Origin: Verpa conica
Taxonomy: Eukaryota; Ascomycota; Pezizomycetes; Pezizales; Morchellaceae
Direction of reading: 5' to 3'
NCBI GenBank assembly: GCA_033030425.1
Contig: JAUFSD010000007.1
Location: forward strand, 744,001 to 808,000
DNA length: 64,000 bases
A model generated the notes under the pieces. That model had not been told where the DNA came from. It was given only the letters and a program-made list of their open reading frames with translations, and ran no database searches. This document shows, one piece after another, positions 1-12,000 of this stretch (position 1 is the first letter of the stretch; each line of letters opens with the position of its first letter). A program made the position numbers and the translations under genes.

Positions 1-834
1 AAGTCACACCAGGGCCACCATCAGTCAAGTTAATAAACTGCCTAGACAGCGCTCTTGACCAATAATCGGTCAAAGAAATGTCGAATCCTGCGTCCTGCTT
101 ATCAGAGACTTCCTGGTGGAGGTCGTTGTAGTAAACAGTTGTGTCCACAATCTTTAGAGCACCCTCGGGGGCTAGGATGCTATTCTCGAAATCCCACACA
201 TTCCCGGCATCCTGAAGCCTCTGCACCGTGGTAAAGTTATTGATAACGATACTACCAAGCAGCCAACTCCCCCCCGACAGTCCTGCAACATATGTTGCAC
301 TCTGCAACAGTCCACCGAGATGTCCCACGGCCGTTGAGCCCGCTGTCCTGCTATCGAAAGCAGCAAATTCACCTGCACCATTGAGAAGCGCCCGATACCC
401 ACCACCGGAAAACGCAATACCGATGGTTGGAGAGTATGATGACATGAATGCAGCGACATCGAAATCAACCATAGACGCACGGTTCAGGAAATCAATTAGG
501 GCTTTATCTGTAACCGTGTGACGCTTTGTTACCCATTCCCTCTCGCTATCAGAGATATTGACAGCGCTACGAAGCAATGGTGTATTTGGACATGAAACGT
601 TGCCTGGAGCGTAGCCCCCACTGGGCGAATCTGATACTGCACGCTGGACGATCTCATTGATTTCTGAAGGAAGAGCACTGGCTTGCACACCTGCCGCACG
701 AAAATAAAATAAAAGTTGGTTAGCTGATGCTTGCTGTTTACACTGGTGTTGTCAGTAGCAACGGAGGGGATTATCTCACTAGAAAGTACTGAAATTGCTG
801 TCAACAGCACTGAAGCACCTGAAGATACACGCAT
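1..834 (-). CDS. Phospholipase B / lysophospholipase, 5' part (gene continues past window start)
   Basis: Secreted or GPI-anchored fungal phospholipase B that removes acyl chains from (lyso)phospholipids. I read two exons: 834-744 and 690 to beyond position 1, split by a 53-nt intron (743-691) with a CTAAC branch point. The N-terminus is a hydrophobic signal peptide. Exon 2 shows the family hallmarks in order: GGYAPGNVSCP, the oxyanion-type SGGGYRALLNGAG, the nucleophile motif GLSGGSWLLGS and the segment LTDYWSRALSRQF. These match the cytosolic-PLA2/PLB catalytic domain closely. About 260 residues of a protein usually near 600 are present; the catalytic Asp and C-terminus lie off the window. 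No internal stop or frameshift was seen. Family assignment is secure; the exact intron donor (GTGTAA) is inferred from frame. Confidence 0.93.
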
Positions 835-3800
835 TGTGACTGATACGCAGCGATAGATAGCCGATCGGAATTGAGAGAAAACGAAAAAGGTGGGAAGGAA
901 AGAAGTGGGGGAATCAGGTTATGAAGCTGGTTTACTCCCTCCAGCCCTCTATGCAATCAGATGGCTGGGAGGCTTGAAAGTGGTGTCTCAGCTGAACTGC
1001 TGCGCGTGAATGTGCAGGGAAAAACAACAAATGAAACTATTTGGGATATCCTATAAGAATGTGACTCCAGCTGTGTCGAGCGACAGTTAAATAATGCGAA
1101 AAGAAAAATAACCAGGTCTAGTGGTGTCGTCGACCTGTAACCTATATATCGGTGAATAGCCCCCCTACTGACTGTGGTTGTTTGCCGCTGATGTGTAGTG
1201 AAGTGAGATGTAAAAATAAAAAGGTGAAAGGATGGACGTAGCGTGTTCTATCAACCTCCTAGATTACTCTACCACCTATACCTCGCCCTTACTTGGCGCT
1301 CTCTTTTACATCACGGTGCATTGGTAAGGCTTTCTTTTTTACGGTTAAAGCAATAACCTCTCCAGCCAAATCAAGTTGTGGTCCCGGGACTCGGATGTTC
1401 CGTTCAGGAAGGACTCTAGATGGTCCTTATGGTATAGCAGCGGTATAGCAGCGGGAGTGGCCCTACCCTGCGATGCGTTTCACGGCCATGGCTCAGATTC
1501 GATCTCCCGCTGCACATGCGCTGCGTCGGCGCTTAGAGTAAATATGTCAGAAAAACTTTCCTCAAAAGATACTTTTTGAACCTGAGTACTGTTGCATGCA
1601 TATATTTAAACAAGACCATATGAAAGAAGCTTGGTAGAAGATATTGAGAAACGCGGGTAGCAAGCAAGGGGGAGGGGTTCTTAGGCAAATACTACGACGA
1701 GAATCCTCACCGAGTATATGGAGGCCTTAATCTCTTTTTACTCGTGTTTACAGAACGGCTTGCTATTACATACCGTTAAAAAAAATGTACCCACATGTAG
1801 TCTAAGCGTAGGTTATTTCGGAAAGATCTTGCAATTACAGGTGCAAGAAGCTGATGTACCTCAGCTTTGGCGTAAAACACGACATAATAATGGAACCACG
1901 TTAGCGGTGCCCCCTGCCTTATCGGGAACCCTTTATCCGGTGGTCAAGGATTTGTGATGATCCGCTTTCTGGGGCTGTGCACCTTAATTTTAAAGCCCTT
2001 GGCCTAACTACCATTTACAGATATGCTTGTAGATATGCTTAAAATCTCGATAGATAGTAAAAGAGTTGGAGATACATGAGACTTGGGACTAAAGTTTGCT
2101 ATTGGTCTCCGAAACTCTCGGCGAGGATTCTAGTATCGACCGCAGGACCCCATTCGTAAACCTTTGCATGCTTCCCGGCCTTTGCTGCCATACGCTATAA
2201 AGTTTCAATTACTTTAGGGTTTGAGCTTCGAAAAGAGAACTCCTGTATAGAAGTTGCATTTAAAACCTATGAAATAGGTGTTTGGTATAATTGATAGGTG
2301 GGAACTCAGCTGAAGCGCAGCATTAATCGCTTGCTAAACCTAGTAGCTAAATAGCTACACTAGCTCCTAATACAAGCCAGGATTTTAGGAAATTGGTAAT
2401 AATTTAGTTCTTACATGCAAGGCTACCTACAATATAGATTACTAAAAGGCTAAGAGGCTCATTGATTAATCCTATATTAGCGGATTCACCTTACTGCGCG
2501 ACACTAACTGTCACGACTCTGGTAAAATAGCATACTTTGTGACTTGGTAGGAGTCTAAAAACAGTTTAATATCAAATAATAATGGAGCTACACAGCCACA
2601 TGGTCTGATCTTCATGGATGCCGCCACACTTTAAAAACCCCTCGTTACACACAGGTATACGCTGCGCCCCTCAATTACGTAGTAGATACATCCCTATCGT
2701 AAACGGCTATCTGCTTTTTTACCGCAAGTGAACTTCTACGCCATGGAATCGGATATGCGGCTCATATACTGCCGAGGGTTTTCAGTAAGACGCTAATGTG
2801 ATGGTTCTTGGCTCTAGCAGCATTCGATATAGACCATTTCCAACTATAGTGGAAATACTCTCTCACCAGCTGTGCCGTAAAATACCAACCCTCATACTTA
2901 CCGACGGTATGTTCTCGGTATCTCCTTCTATTTACCGGGGACAGTTAAGGAATGTAGGGACGTTTACAACTTACCGCCAGTTTCACAGTTCGGTAGAGAG
3001 GGGGAGGCTTTCAGCTCTTTTTTCCCCTCATGCATATTAAAGAATATTGGAACCTGTAACTACTCCTCTAGTTAGAATATGCAGCATGACAAATTAGTAT
3101 TATAATTATCTCATTCCTATGACCCCTCAGCCTTAAAGCCTAGATACCCATTTAGGAAGGCAGTTATACAGCAAATAGGGGAGTGAACCCGGACAGAAGT
3201 TCATCTTACTAATACGAGCCCCTATTCCTTCCTGACTACCTCACCTAGCATAAGCGGGGGCGTAGACTGAAATTACGAGTGATTCTCTATGATTATATTA
3301 TGACCCTAAAAAAAATATTGCAATCTAGATTCTTTAGGGTAGCGAATGACGTACTTATCTCCAGGCTTAAGGCGCATGCATAGCACAAAACGTGCGTCGG
3401 GCTGGTCCGTGGCCCGAGAACTTCACTTCCTCTACTCCGGTTGTGACTTCTATGTTAGTACTGGCCAGTGAAGTGTGATTATTTGGGCCGTGACGCGTCT
3501 CCATCTCTTGACCTGTTCAAGTATAGCAAAAAGTCTCAGCTAGCGCATTGACAAGATTATTCAAGACAGCTAATTTGGTCAATGAATTGGGCTTGGGCCG
3601 CTACTTAGGAATAGATTTGTCCCGGAAAACGTCCTATACCGTAGTATCTTGATAGATTGGCTATCTCCGGGCTTTGGTAGATCTGCCTAGGGTAATTTTT
3701 GAGGCTTAAATAAAGGTTCTGACACTGTTGGAATGTTCTCAGAGGTTACCGTTAGTTAGGGATCTATTTTGAATGGTGGGGTGGTACTAGCTAGTGATAG

Positions 3801-5077
3801 CCAATCTATTGAGATATTATGGTAGTAGAGGGATTTTGGGGAACAGGGTCGGGCCCCTAGAACTTGATAAAAACGACTATTGATTAGAGCCGAGCCCCAG
3901 TCAGGCTCGAGAAAGTATTTATATTCCTTTCTACAGCCTTAAGCATAGCTATATGCTTGATTTCAGTAGTTCGAGTGATATATGGCGTATTGGGCTGAAT
4001 TTTTTGATAAAAAATTCAATTTACTTACTGGATATAGGGATAGCAAGACCTAGGAGTTAGTTCCTAAGCTCGTGATCATAGGTTTGGTTGTTAATTATAC
4101 ATGCATTTACAGGTTCGATATCCTAAAATTAATTGATGCTTGAGACACCATTAAGCCCGAGCTGTTATCCATAGCAAGTAGACAATACGTACTCAGATCG
4201 GAGATACTCGATAATCATATATCTCACACTTGCTAAGGCAATACCCCTAAAACTCGTCCTCTCCTGGGGAAATGTAGTTATAAAGTACATGTTATGTGCT
4301 TTTTATCTATTATCGCTGGACCTGATTCGTTGACTACTGGTAGAGATGATAGAATAGTCATGTTTTATCACTCGATATATCAAGCCCTATAGCAATCTGT
4401 GAGCTGTTATTGGGGATAGCGCGTTAGTATTTAATTTTTTAGATGTATCTGGTACTGGTAGTGGTGGTAATGGGGTTGACAGTAAATGGTTACCGCCTAT
4501 TTACGACGTAAGCACCGAGTGATGAACAGAGTTTAAGTTGTGGGTGTTTAGTACTAAGTTATAGTAGGTAAAATTTGATATATTTTCAGGTAGAGGTTTA
4601 GTTTAGAATAGTGCGCTTTATCTTGTGGAAAGGGTATTCGCTTCAGGTTAACACCTTAGGAACATCAATATGTCTGGGCTCTGGAGAGGCATAAACACTG
4701 CTACATTATGAAATAAATCAGGCTGGGGATCTTAGTAAATGATAAGTGGACTGACATTGGGAGATTCTGAGACGAGTTCTACGAAGAAAACCTTTGTAAA
4801 TCCGGCTATGGGGGGTGCGGATTAACTGTGAGCACTTACCAATATTCTATCATCTTCGTGACTTGAAAGAATTAATCTCACGGGTGTAGCCTGTTTAAAG
4901 TACGTATATCTATCTATATATATACTTCAAAATCTTTCTTTATCCGAAAAAGCTAGATTTAGCTTATAGTTCCCCGAGAAGTCGCCGTAGCATACACTAG
5001 TATCTAACTATATTAAGGGGAAGCAAACGGGTAAGAGAAAATAGGAAAACACGCTCTTTATCTTGTCTTAGTTTTGT
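835..5077. other. Gene-poor region between phospholipase B and peroxiredoxin
   Basis: About 4.2 kb, stop-rich in all frames and A+T-rich by eye. The longest open frames (about 80 codons, at 1718-1957 and 2798-3040) have no recognisable motif. One copy of the dispersed 19-nt motif CGAGTGATTCTCTATGATT lies at 3276-3294 and a partial one at 3972. The first few hundred bases form the phospholipase promoter and the last few the peroxiredoxin 3' end. I see no intact transposon gene; decayed repeats are likely. Confidence 0.6.
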
Positions 5078-6076
5078 TTAAACAGCAGCAGTAGTCTTCT
5101 CCTTGGGAAGAGGAGTGAAACGGAGGTATGGCTTGACAATACGGAACTCAGGGAAGAGTTCCTTTGCAAGTTCGTTGCTGACGCTAGGGTGGACAATGAC
5201 ATCATCACCAGGAACCCAATTGATAGGGGTAGTGATACTATATAGTATTTGTGAGTGGTTTTTCATGATTAGGTACGTAGGGAATATTCTTACCGGTGCT
5301 TGTCACCAGTCTGAAGAGAATCAACAACTCTCAAGACTTCGGCAGCATTGCGGCCTGTGGATGCGGGATAGGATAAGATGAGGCGGATGGTCTTCTTGGG
5401 GTCAATAACAAAGACTGAGCGGATGGTGAATGCAATGCCCTTAGAGTCGACGTTGGTAGTGTCCTGGTGGTCGATCCTATTGAAAATGTGGTTAATATTG
5501 TGGAGATAAAATCTGTAATCTCAAGGGGAGCTTACATATCATAGGCATAAGAGATCTTGCGGTCCTTATCACCAATGATGGGAAACTTAAGGCGGGAGCC
5601 GGAGATCTCATCGATATCCTTGATCCACTCGCCGTGAGACTGGATGGTGTTTGCAGACAGACCTATGAGCTTAACCCCACGCTTGCTGAATTCAGGCTCG
5701 AGCTTTGCAAAGGCACCCAACTCTGTGGTACAGACGGGGGTGAAATCTTCAAAGTTTTAGTGGAAGCAGTGTCAGACAGGAAGAGTCAACGTACCTTCAG
5801 GATGAGAGAAAAAAACAACCCAGTTGTCACCAATGAACTCGTGGAATTTGATGTTACCCTATATTTCAAGATACAGTTAGCTGATGACGAAATTTCTTGT
5901 AGCAAAATAATGGAGAACTAACGTTGGTGGTCTCGGCTTCAAAGTCAGGAGCAATACTTCCAAGACGGAGACTGATGGATCGCAGGGGATCAGCGGTTTT
6001 GAAAACTTTTGTACATCTGGCTGTCATAAGAAAGAGAGGATTCTTATACTTACGGTGCAGCACGTTCTTCGGCCAT
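5078..6076 (-). CDS. PRX1: 1-Cys peroxiredoxin (Prx6/yeast Prx1 type)
   Basis: Thiol peroxidase that reduces hydrogen peroxide and alkyl hydroperoxides. Six exons on the minus strand: 6076-6054, 6016-5923, 5858-5795, 5746-5536, 5476-5294 and 5237-5078, giving 244 aa with all phases consistent. The AhpC/TSA thioredoxin fold is clear. The peroxidatic Cys is at about residue 66 in PVCTTELGAFAK, preceded by the Trp/Phe-rich strand WVVFFSHPEDFTP. The 1-Cys subfamily C-terminal domain follows (TTPINWVPGDDVIVHPSVS, then KPYLRFTPLPK). I saw no resolving Cys of 2-Cys type. The first 25 residues extend beyond the usual domain start; this could be an organelle signal but is not strongly so. Intron 1 is only 37 nt. 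It is transcribed away from the MFS gene across a 0.9-kb shared upstream region. Confidence 0.95.
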
Positions 6077-6980
6077 TATAGTGATGGTTTGTGTTTTGAG
6101 GAAATTGAGTATGTGTGATGAAATGTTTACAAAAGATGTATAGAAACGAAGGGGAGGAGCAGGGGATAAAGGGAGAGAAAGATTATAAAGAGGGGCAGAG
6201 AAAAAACCTTCCCCTCAGTTTTACCTTTTTTGCCCCACCATCGTGCACGCAATAGACTGTTTAGATGGTTCAAGCATCTCATGTTTTGGCTGCAACCGGC
6301 GTGCCGGGAAATCGCATCATCAGGGGCCCCGGTTATTGGTCGATTCAGGCGTTCTTGCATCTTTTCAGAGCCGCACGTTACTTATTCTGGGTAATAGATG
6401 AGGAAGTGCATCTTCCCAGAACCAGACAATTTTGCGCCTTTTTGGCTGGAAATGGAAATTCGTGTTACCTAAGCCAGGAACGCAGATCGTGGCATTCTCG
6501 AATTCTCACTCTCACACTTTATTGTGATTACCACTCTTGCAACATCATTAGCATCCTCCCAAGAATCAGTTATCGACATGCTCTGCCGCTTCGATGTCTC
6601 AAATCATCTGTATCTAATGGACGCCACTCACGGGCCCTTGTTTCTCGCCATTGCTTTCAGGACTTTGCATGTGCCCTATTCCGCTTCTGTACATACTCTA
6701 GAGCTTTTTGTGTCTATTGATCTCTTTAGAAGTGCTACCCGCCCTACATGTACATAGTCTTATTAGCGTCTTTGCCCCACCTCTGAAATCCGAACTCTAA
6801 TTACCGGTGATAAGACTCATCCGAGTGAGATAACCGAGTAGATTAGAAATGCTTCTGGAAGGTGACTGTATGGTGAAAAGAAAACAGGAGCTCATAAATT
6901 CACCAAAATCTCGTGCCTCCTGTAATTGAGTTAGCTAGGACTTCTTCAGTGTTTCCAGTGGTCAATCACCTGCTAGAATA
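6077..6980. promoter_or_regulatory. Divergent intergenic region between peroxiredoxin and MFS transporter
   Basis: This 904-bp stretch separates two genes read outward, so it holds both promoters. A 151-codon open frame at 6265-6720 (+) has no domain, shows no codon pattern resembling the neighbours and is probably chance. I see no certain TATA box or binding site; a purine-rich tract near 6130-6210 lies just upstream of the peroxiredoxin start. Confidence 0.5.
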
Positions 6981-9092
6981 ATGATGCAAGACTCACCCTC
7001 TCGACTATCCGCAAAAACCACACGCCATGGTCACCACTCAGATTCTTCAGGGTTTTCAATTGAGAAGAATTCTGAATCCGGGCCCACGTTATCTGAACAA
7101 CAGTCTCTCGATAATTTCCCAGTGGCCGCACAGACAACATACAAGTACCTTGAATGGAGTACACAACCTAGCGATATTTACTCGTTCCCTGAGCGGCTCC
7201 CTACATCAGTGACGAAACAAACTGATCCTTTTACATGGAGTAAAGGGCGCAAGAGTATGATATTAGCGTTGGCTTGCTTTTCTACTGGGATGGCGGCGTA
7301 CTCAGCAGGGGCTTATACCAGTGGGATTGGCCAGATGTCGGATGAGTGGGGTGTTGGTAGGACTGCATTGTTGGTTGGAGTGACCACTTTTACTACAGGT
7401 TTTGCTATTGCACCATTATTTCTAGCACCACTGTCGGAGGTATGCCTTTTATTTTGCAAGCCAATATTTCATGTGATGTGGCTGTCGAGGCGCAGCCCCA
7501 AACTAGAAGAAAATGAATACTCTTTACCAACTAGTGTTTGGTTTATCTCAGCTTTTCTAATACTAATATTGTCTATTTCTAGGTCTACGGAAGAAGACAG
7601 GTTTTTCTATGGACCTACGGATTATTCAACGGTTAGTAGCTCATATAGTCTTTGGTGGTTAAATTTTCTCAGCTTTCTAACACTAGAATATACAGTATGC
7701 CATCTTTCCTCTGCAGTTTGCCATAGCTTCCCAGGAATGCTAGTAGCGCGTTTCTTTCTCGGTGTGGGCGGGTCTACATTCAGTACTATGGTAGGGGGTA
7801 TTATCTCAGATATCTACCATGCCCCAGACCGTGGACTCCCGATGAGTTTGTTTTCGACATGTGGATTGGCGTTCACCGGTATAGGACCTCTGATCAGCGG
7901 CTTCGTAAATGACAATCTTTCATGGCGATGGATCCACTGGATACAGTTAATTATCAACGGTGTTGGTATGATGATCGCTTATTTGGTTCTCAGGGAGACT
8001 AGGGGGGGTGTAATACTTAGTCGCAGGGCAAGATTATTGAACAGTTGGTTAGATGAAAATGAGGAGTCGGGTGAGGGCCAGAAGGAATACGAAAAAAATG
8101 GAGGAATGAGAGTTAGATGGAAGGCACGGGCAGATGAAGAGAGAGAGAGTATGGCGATAGTAATATCAGTCTCATTGACTCGGCCGTTTCGTTTGCTCTT
8201 CACCGAGTCGGTGGTGTTCTGGTTTAGTATGTGGGTGTCATTCGGCTGGGCTGTGCTTTATCTGTGTGTACCCCCCACCCGTAATTCGTTGGAAGTTGGG
8301 AACTCATAGCTAATATAATCAAAGATTTCTTCAAGGTGTCCCACTAGTATTCAAGGAGAATCATGGATTCAATACCTCTCAAACTGGAATGGTTTTTATC
8401 TGTAAGTTAAATCCTTAAATAATAATACACCTTATTTCCAATTTACTCATCCCCTTAAACTAACACCCATCAGCAATGATTGTCGGTGCCTTCATTGCCC
8501 TTGGGCTTAATACTTTAATAGAATACCTTACGAAGAAGCACTTCATTGCAGGCAATCCTCACCCTGATCCTGAATGGCGATTATTTTCTAGCTGTATCAT
8601 TGGTTGCTGCCTTCCGATCGGAATGTTTTGGTTTGGATGGACTTCATTTCCATCACAACATTGGATCCTCCCGACTATGGCAGTTGGGTGCTCCACAATT
8701 GGTATCTATGCGATCTATCTCGCCGTGTTTAATTATCTTGCAGACACATACCACCGCTACGCTAGCAGTGCACTAGCAGCGCAAAGTTTCTGTACTCAGC
8801 CCTCCTCGGCACTTACAACAGAAAGCAATTACTAATAGTAAATGATAGGCCGGAACATGTTAGCAGGATGTTTTCCATTGATCACGAACGCAATGTTTCA
8901 TCGTATGACCTTTGCAGGGGCCTCAAGCTTCCTCGGTGGGGTTGCTGCATTGCTGACGATCGTACCATGGGTCTTAGTGTTTTTTGGGACTAAGATCAGA
9001 GCAAGGAGTGCATTTGCTAAGGTATGCATACTTCTTTCGTTTCCGTTGAGATTTCAAGCTTACTTTATGAATAGGAAATTATGACGATATGA
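6981..9092 (+). CDS. MFS transporter, DHA1 family (polyamine/drug exporter-like)
   Basis: Predicted 12-helix plasma-membrane antiporter of the drug:H+ antiporter-1 type. Seven exons: 6981-7439, 7583-7631, 7696-8265, 8336-8401, 8474-8791, 8849-9021 and 9075-9092, giving 550 aa, normal for the family. The first ~85 residues are a hydrophilic cytoplasmic tail. The loop 2-3 motif A reads PLSEVYGRRQVFL across the first splice junction, as in DHA1 proteins. Later come LVARFFLGVGGS (helix 4), the helix-5 region, WRWIHWIQ and, after a charged central loop, PLVFKENHGF followed by the C-terminal helices. The second acceptor (7695) was preferred over one 21 nt downstream because it restores helix-4 length and has a CTAAC branch point. 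Substrate cannot be read from sequence. The last exon is only 18 nt, so the extreme C-terminus is the least certain part. Confidence 0.9.
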
Positions 9093-12000
9093 GTATGCGT
9101 TGGTTTTTTACATAAACTTAGTTTCATGCCTAGTCTCATACGTGTATCTTACTACGTACTGCGGGGATACGGGGATGGGAAAGAGCCTAAAATAGACTAT
9201 AACGGCTGGCAGGAGATTTTATTAGATAACTATTGGATATTTAATTCAAGGCGGTTCATGAATCATCGTAATGGGAAAATCAAGCTGGGCTGGGCTTGAT
9301 TCAGGATAACCGACATGTAGTTAGGTTTATAAATAATGCACGAGAACTGACATACTATAGATTATACAATTTCCGTTTACTTGGACCTAGATCTTCTCGG
9401 ACATGAGACTGGGACTCGAGTGACCAGGGCTATGAGAGGTGTAATTACTGGGCGAGTGAGCATATGTGAAGATGCCACCAGTGTCCCGCGGCCGGGGCAT
9501 GCTATGCCCCGATTCCCCGAAACCATGGCCGGGCTAGACGGGGTACTAGCGTGACCTGAATTGGAAAAGCTCGTATCGAGTGCATCTTGGCCTTTGTGGG
9601 GCGGGGGCTGTCTTCATACTTGCTGGCCAGTATTTACACTACCCGAGCCCCCGGGCTATTTATTCCCGGCATCAGCGCTTCGCAAATAAATCTCCTATGC
9701 TTAGTATTATCTTGTGAGAGGACAGCTAACAGCCATATCTTCCTTTCTTTTGTTCTCGGTGCGGGATCGTGGTTCCGAGGAGATCAAGGCTTTCTGTGAT
9801 TTTCAACACCGTTTTCTTTCAATGTCTTTTCCCTCAGTAGATCTAGTAACTTTCTTTTTAACATCTTAATAGAGAAATAATTGCTAATGGGGGTATCACT
9901 ATAATTTCGTGCTCTTGATTTGGATGAATCTTGCTAATTGGTTGAATCTAAGACATGATTAAGTTAGGGGATAATTTAGAACGAACCAAACTCCTAGGAC
10001 CTCGGAAGACTTTTAAGAAGGGTATTACTGAGATGTTTATCACAAGAAACTCGCTGAATAGCGGTATACTGAGATGGATCTTACTCTACTCTACTACGAG
10101 GGTTGTGATCATAGGATATCACTCGCATGACGGATACATGTAGCTAGTAGCTTGGCTTAATATAGCCAGCTAGTATAACTTATACCACTCTATTTCACCA
10201 ATTATATTAAAATATATATGCCCGTAACCTTTCCTAGCACACTGTATCTCTCCTGGGGTGGTATAAGAGTTGTATGCGGGAAGTAAGGAGTAAAATGGAG
10301 CTTAGATTGCGTGGACAAACGGCATCGTAAGTATGGAAATAGGGTATTTATTTAAGTTATAGCCTTGGAAGCGTCTCCATGTATGCTTTTCTTGTGATAA
10401 ACGGGACGGTTATTGTGTGCCCCCACTGATCTACCACGTTATGAGACAATCCGTGGCCACGTACTGTATAAGTGGCGAGTAGAGGGGCTCGAAAACTAGA
10501 GATTTATAGTAATTCGAGGCCCAGTGAGATCTATATAAAAAGTGCGGGAATTTTGAGCGCTAAATTCTGCTTCAGATTTAGCTAGTACGTGCGGTATTTG
10601 AGCAGCACAACGTTTCTCAGATGCGTTGTGCTTCCACTTACCTATGGAGGGGGGGTTTCTAGAGCCGCGTAGTTCTCGGAAAATTTGATCTATCGTTTGT
10701 TTACAAATAAAACAGCTGACAATGGACTGGTTCCCCTTAGTGCTTCTTTTGGGAATCTCGATCCTGGGGTCGGTTTGGGGCGAACCAGCTGATCAGGGGA
10801 AAGGCCGGGAATATTCGGAGAATGGTAACATGGTTAATTAGTGTGCTCGGGGCAGTTAAAAAGAAACTAGGCATATCTTTTCTAGTAGAGATTCTGATTC
10901 GCCTCGGTGTACCACACTGGGGGGTTGGTTGGCTAGCTCAGCACCCCTGTTTTCATATTCTTTATATCTGCCCCGAGTACATAACTTTTTTTATGCATTG
11001 TTTTAGCTTGCATGATACGAGACAACCTGTAGAATCCCCCCAGGCTTTGCGAGTATTCGCAGGGTGTTTGTTGTTTTTGTCATCAGCTTTTACCAGCTAA
11101 GTTACTCTAGAAGGGTGGCCTCTGCTGTGAAGACTAGACGAAATCGAGGGTTAATCAGTCGAATTTTTATCAGGAAACGTTAAGGTGTTAATTAACATCA
11201 TTATAGCTTTGGTATCTCTGGTGGCGATACGTACGCGCGACTAAAATGCATCTCGGGATCGATTTCTAGCTCTGTTTCAAGTACTTCGCGGGAGATATTC
11301 ATAAGTGAGAAGATCTTGTGAGGGATAAAGTAATAGGGCAGTAGAATCGCCTGCATGGCCTCAACAGGTCCACAATGTTCGGACATATACCAATGTACGG
11401 CTTACATGAAGTTTCCAGCAGTTACAAGGAGTAACAGAAGTAACAGAGATATTGGCTGCGCTAAAAGAGGAGACATAGATCCAGGAGAGTTCAAATTAGA
11501 TCATTCAGGAGATACACTATGGCAATGAATAAGACTATGAATAAGACAATGCACAAGACAGTGTTTTTCCACTAATAATCTAGGGAATGGAGTAATTCTA
11601 GGACAGGTTATGACCAGAGGAGTCCACGTAGGTGTCACGGCACCGCCTTGGTATTAGGTGGGTATTAGAACTGGTAGCGTACTCTTTCTCCTGGATGTAT
11701 ATGTATACCCCACCCTCAACTATAGTAGGTACTTCTGCTAAGAGCAGTGTTGTAATCCACTAGAAACGAATTTCATAGAAGTATTTGTTTTTGGTAATAT
11801 CATATATGTCCCCTCCAAACAGTAGGAATGTATAACTCCTCGTTACAGGAAGTCCAGTCGGGATTCAATTGCAGAGAGGGGTAAAAGATGGATACGATTG
11901 AAGCCTCGTGGCGCAAAAAACAACGATCGGCGAAAGCTAGAGTAAAAAGTATTTTAGAAGATGATCTGGCGATTCTGGCCAACCCTGTTCACACCCTCTC

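Noticed and set aside
6265..6720. 151-codon plus-strand open frame between peroxiredoxin and MFS genes
   Set aside because: No domain and no codon pattern like the neighbours; it fills a divergent promoter region and is most likely chance.
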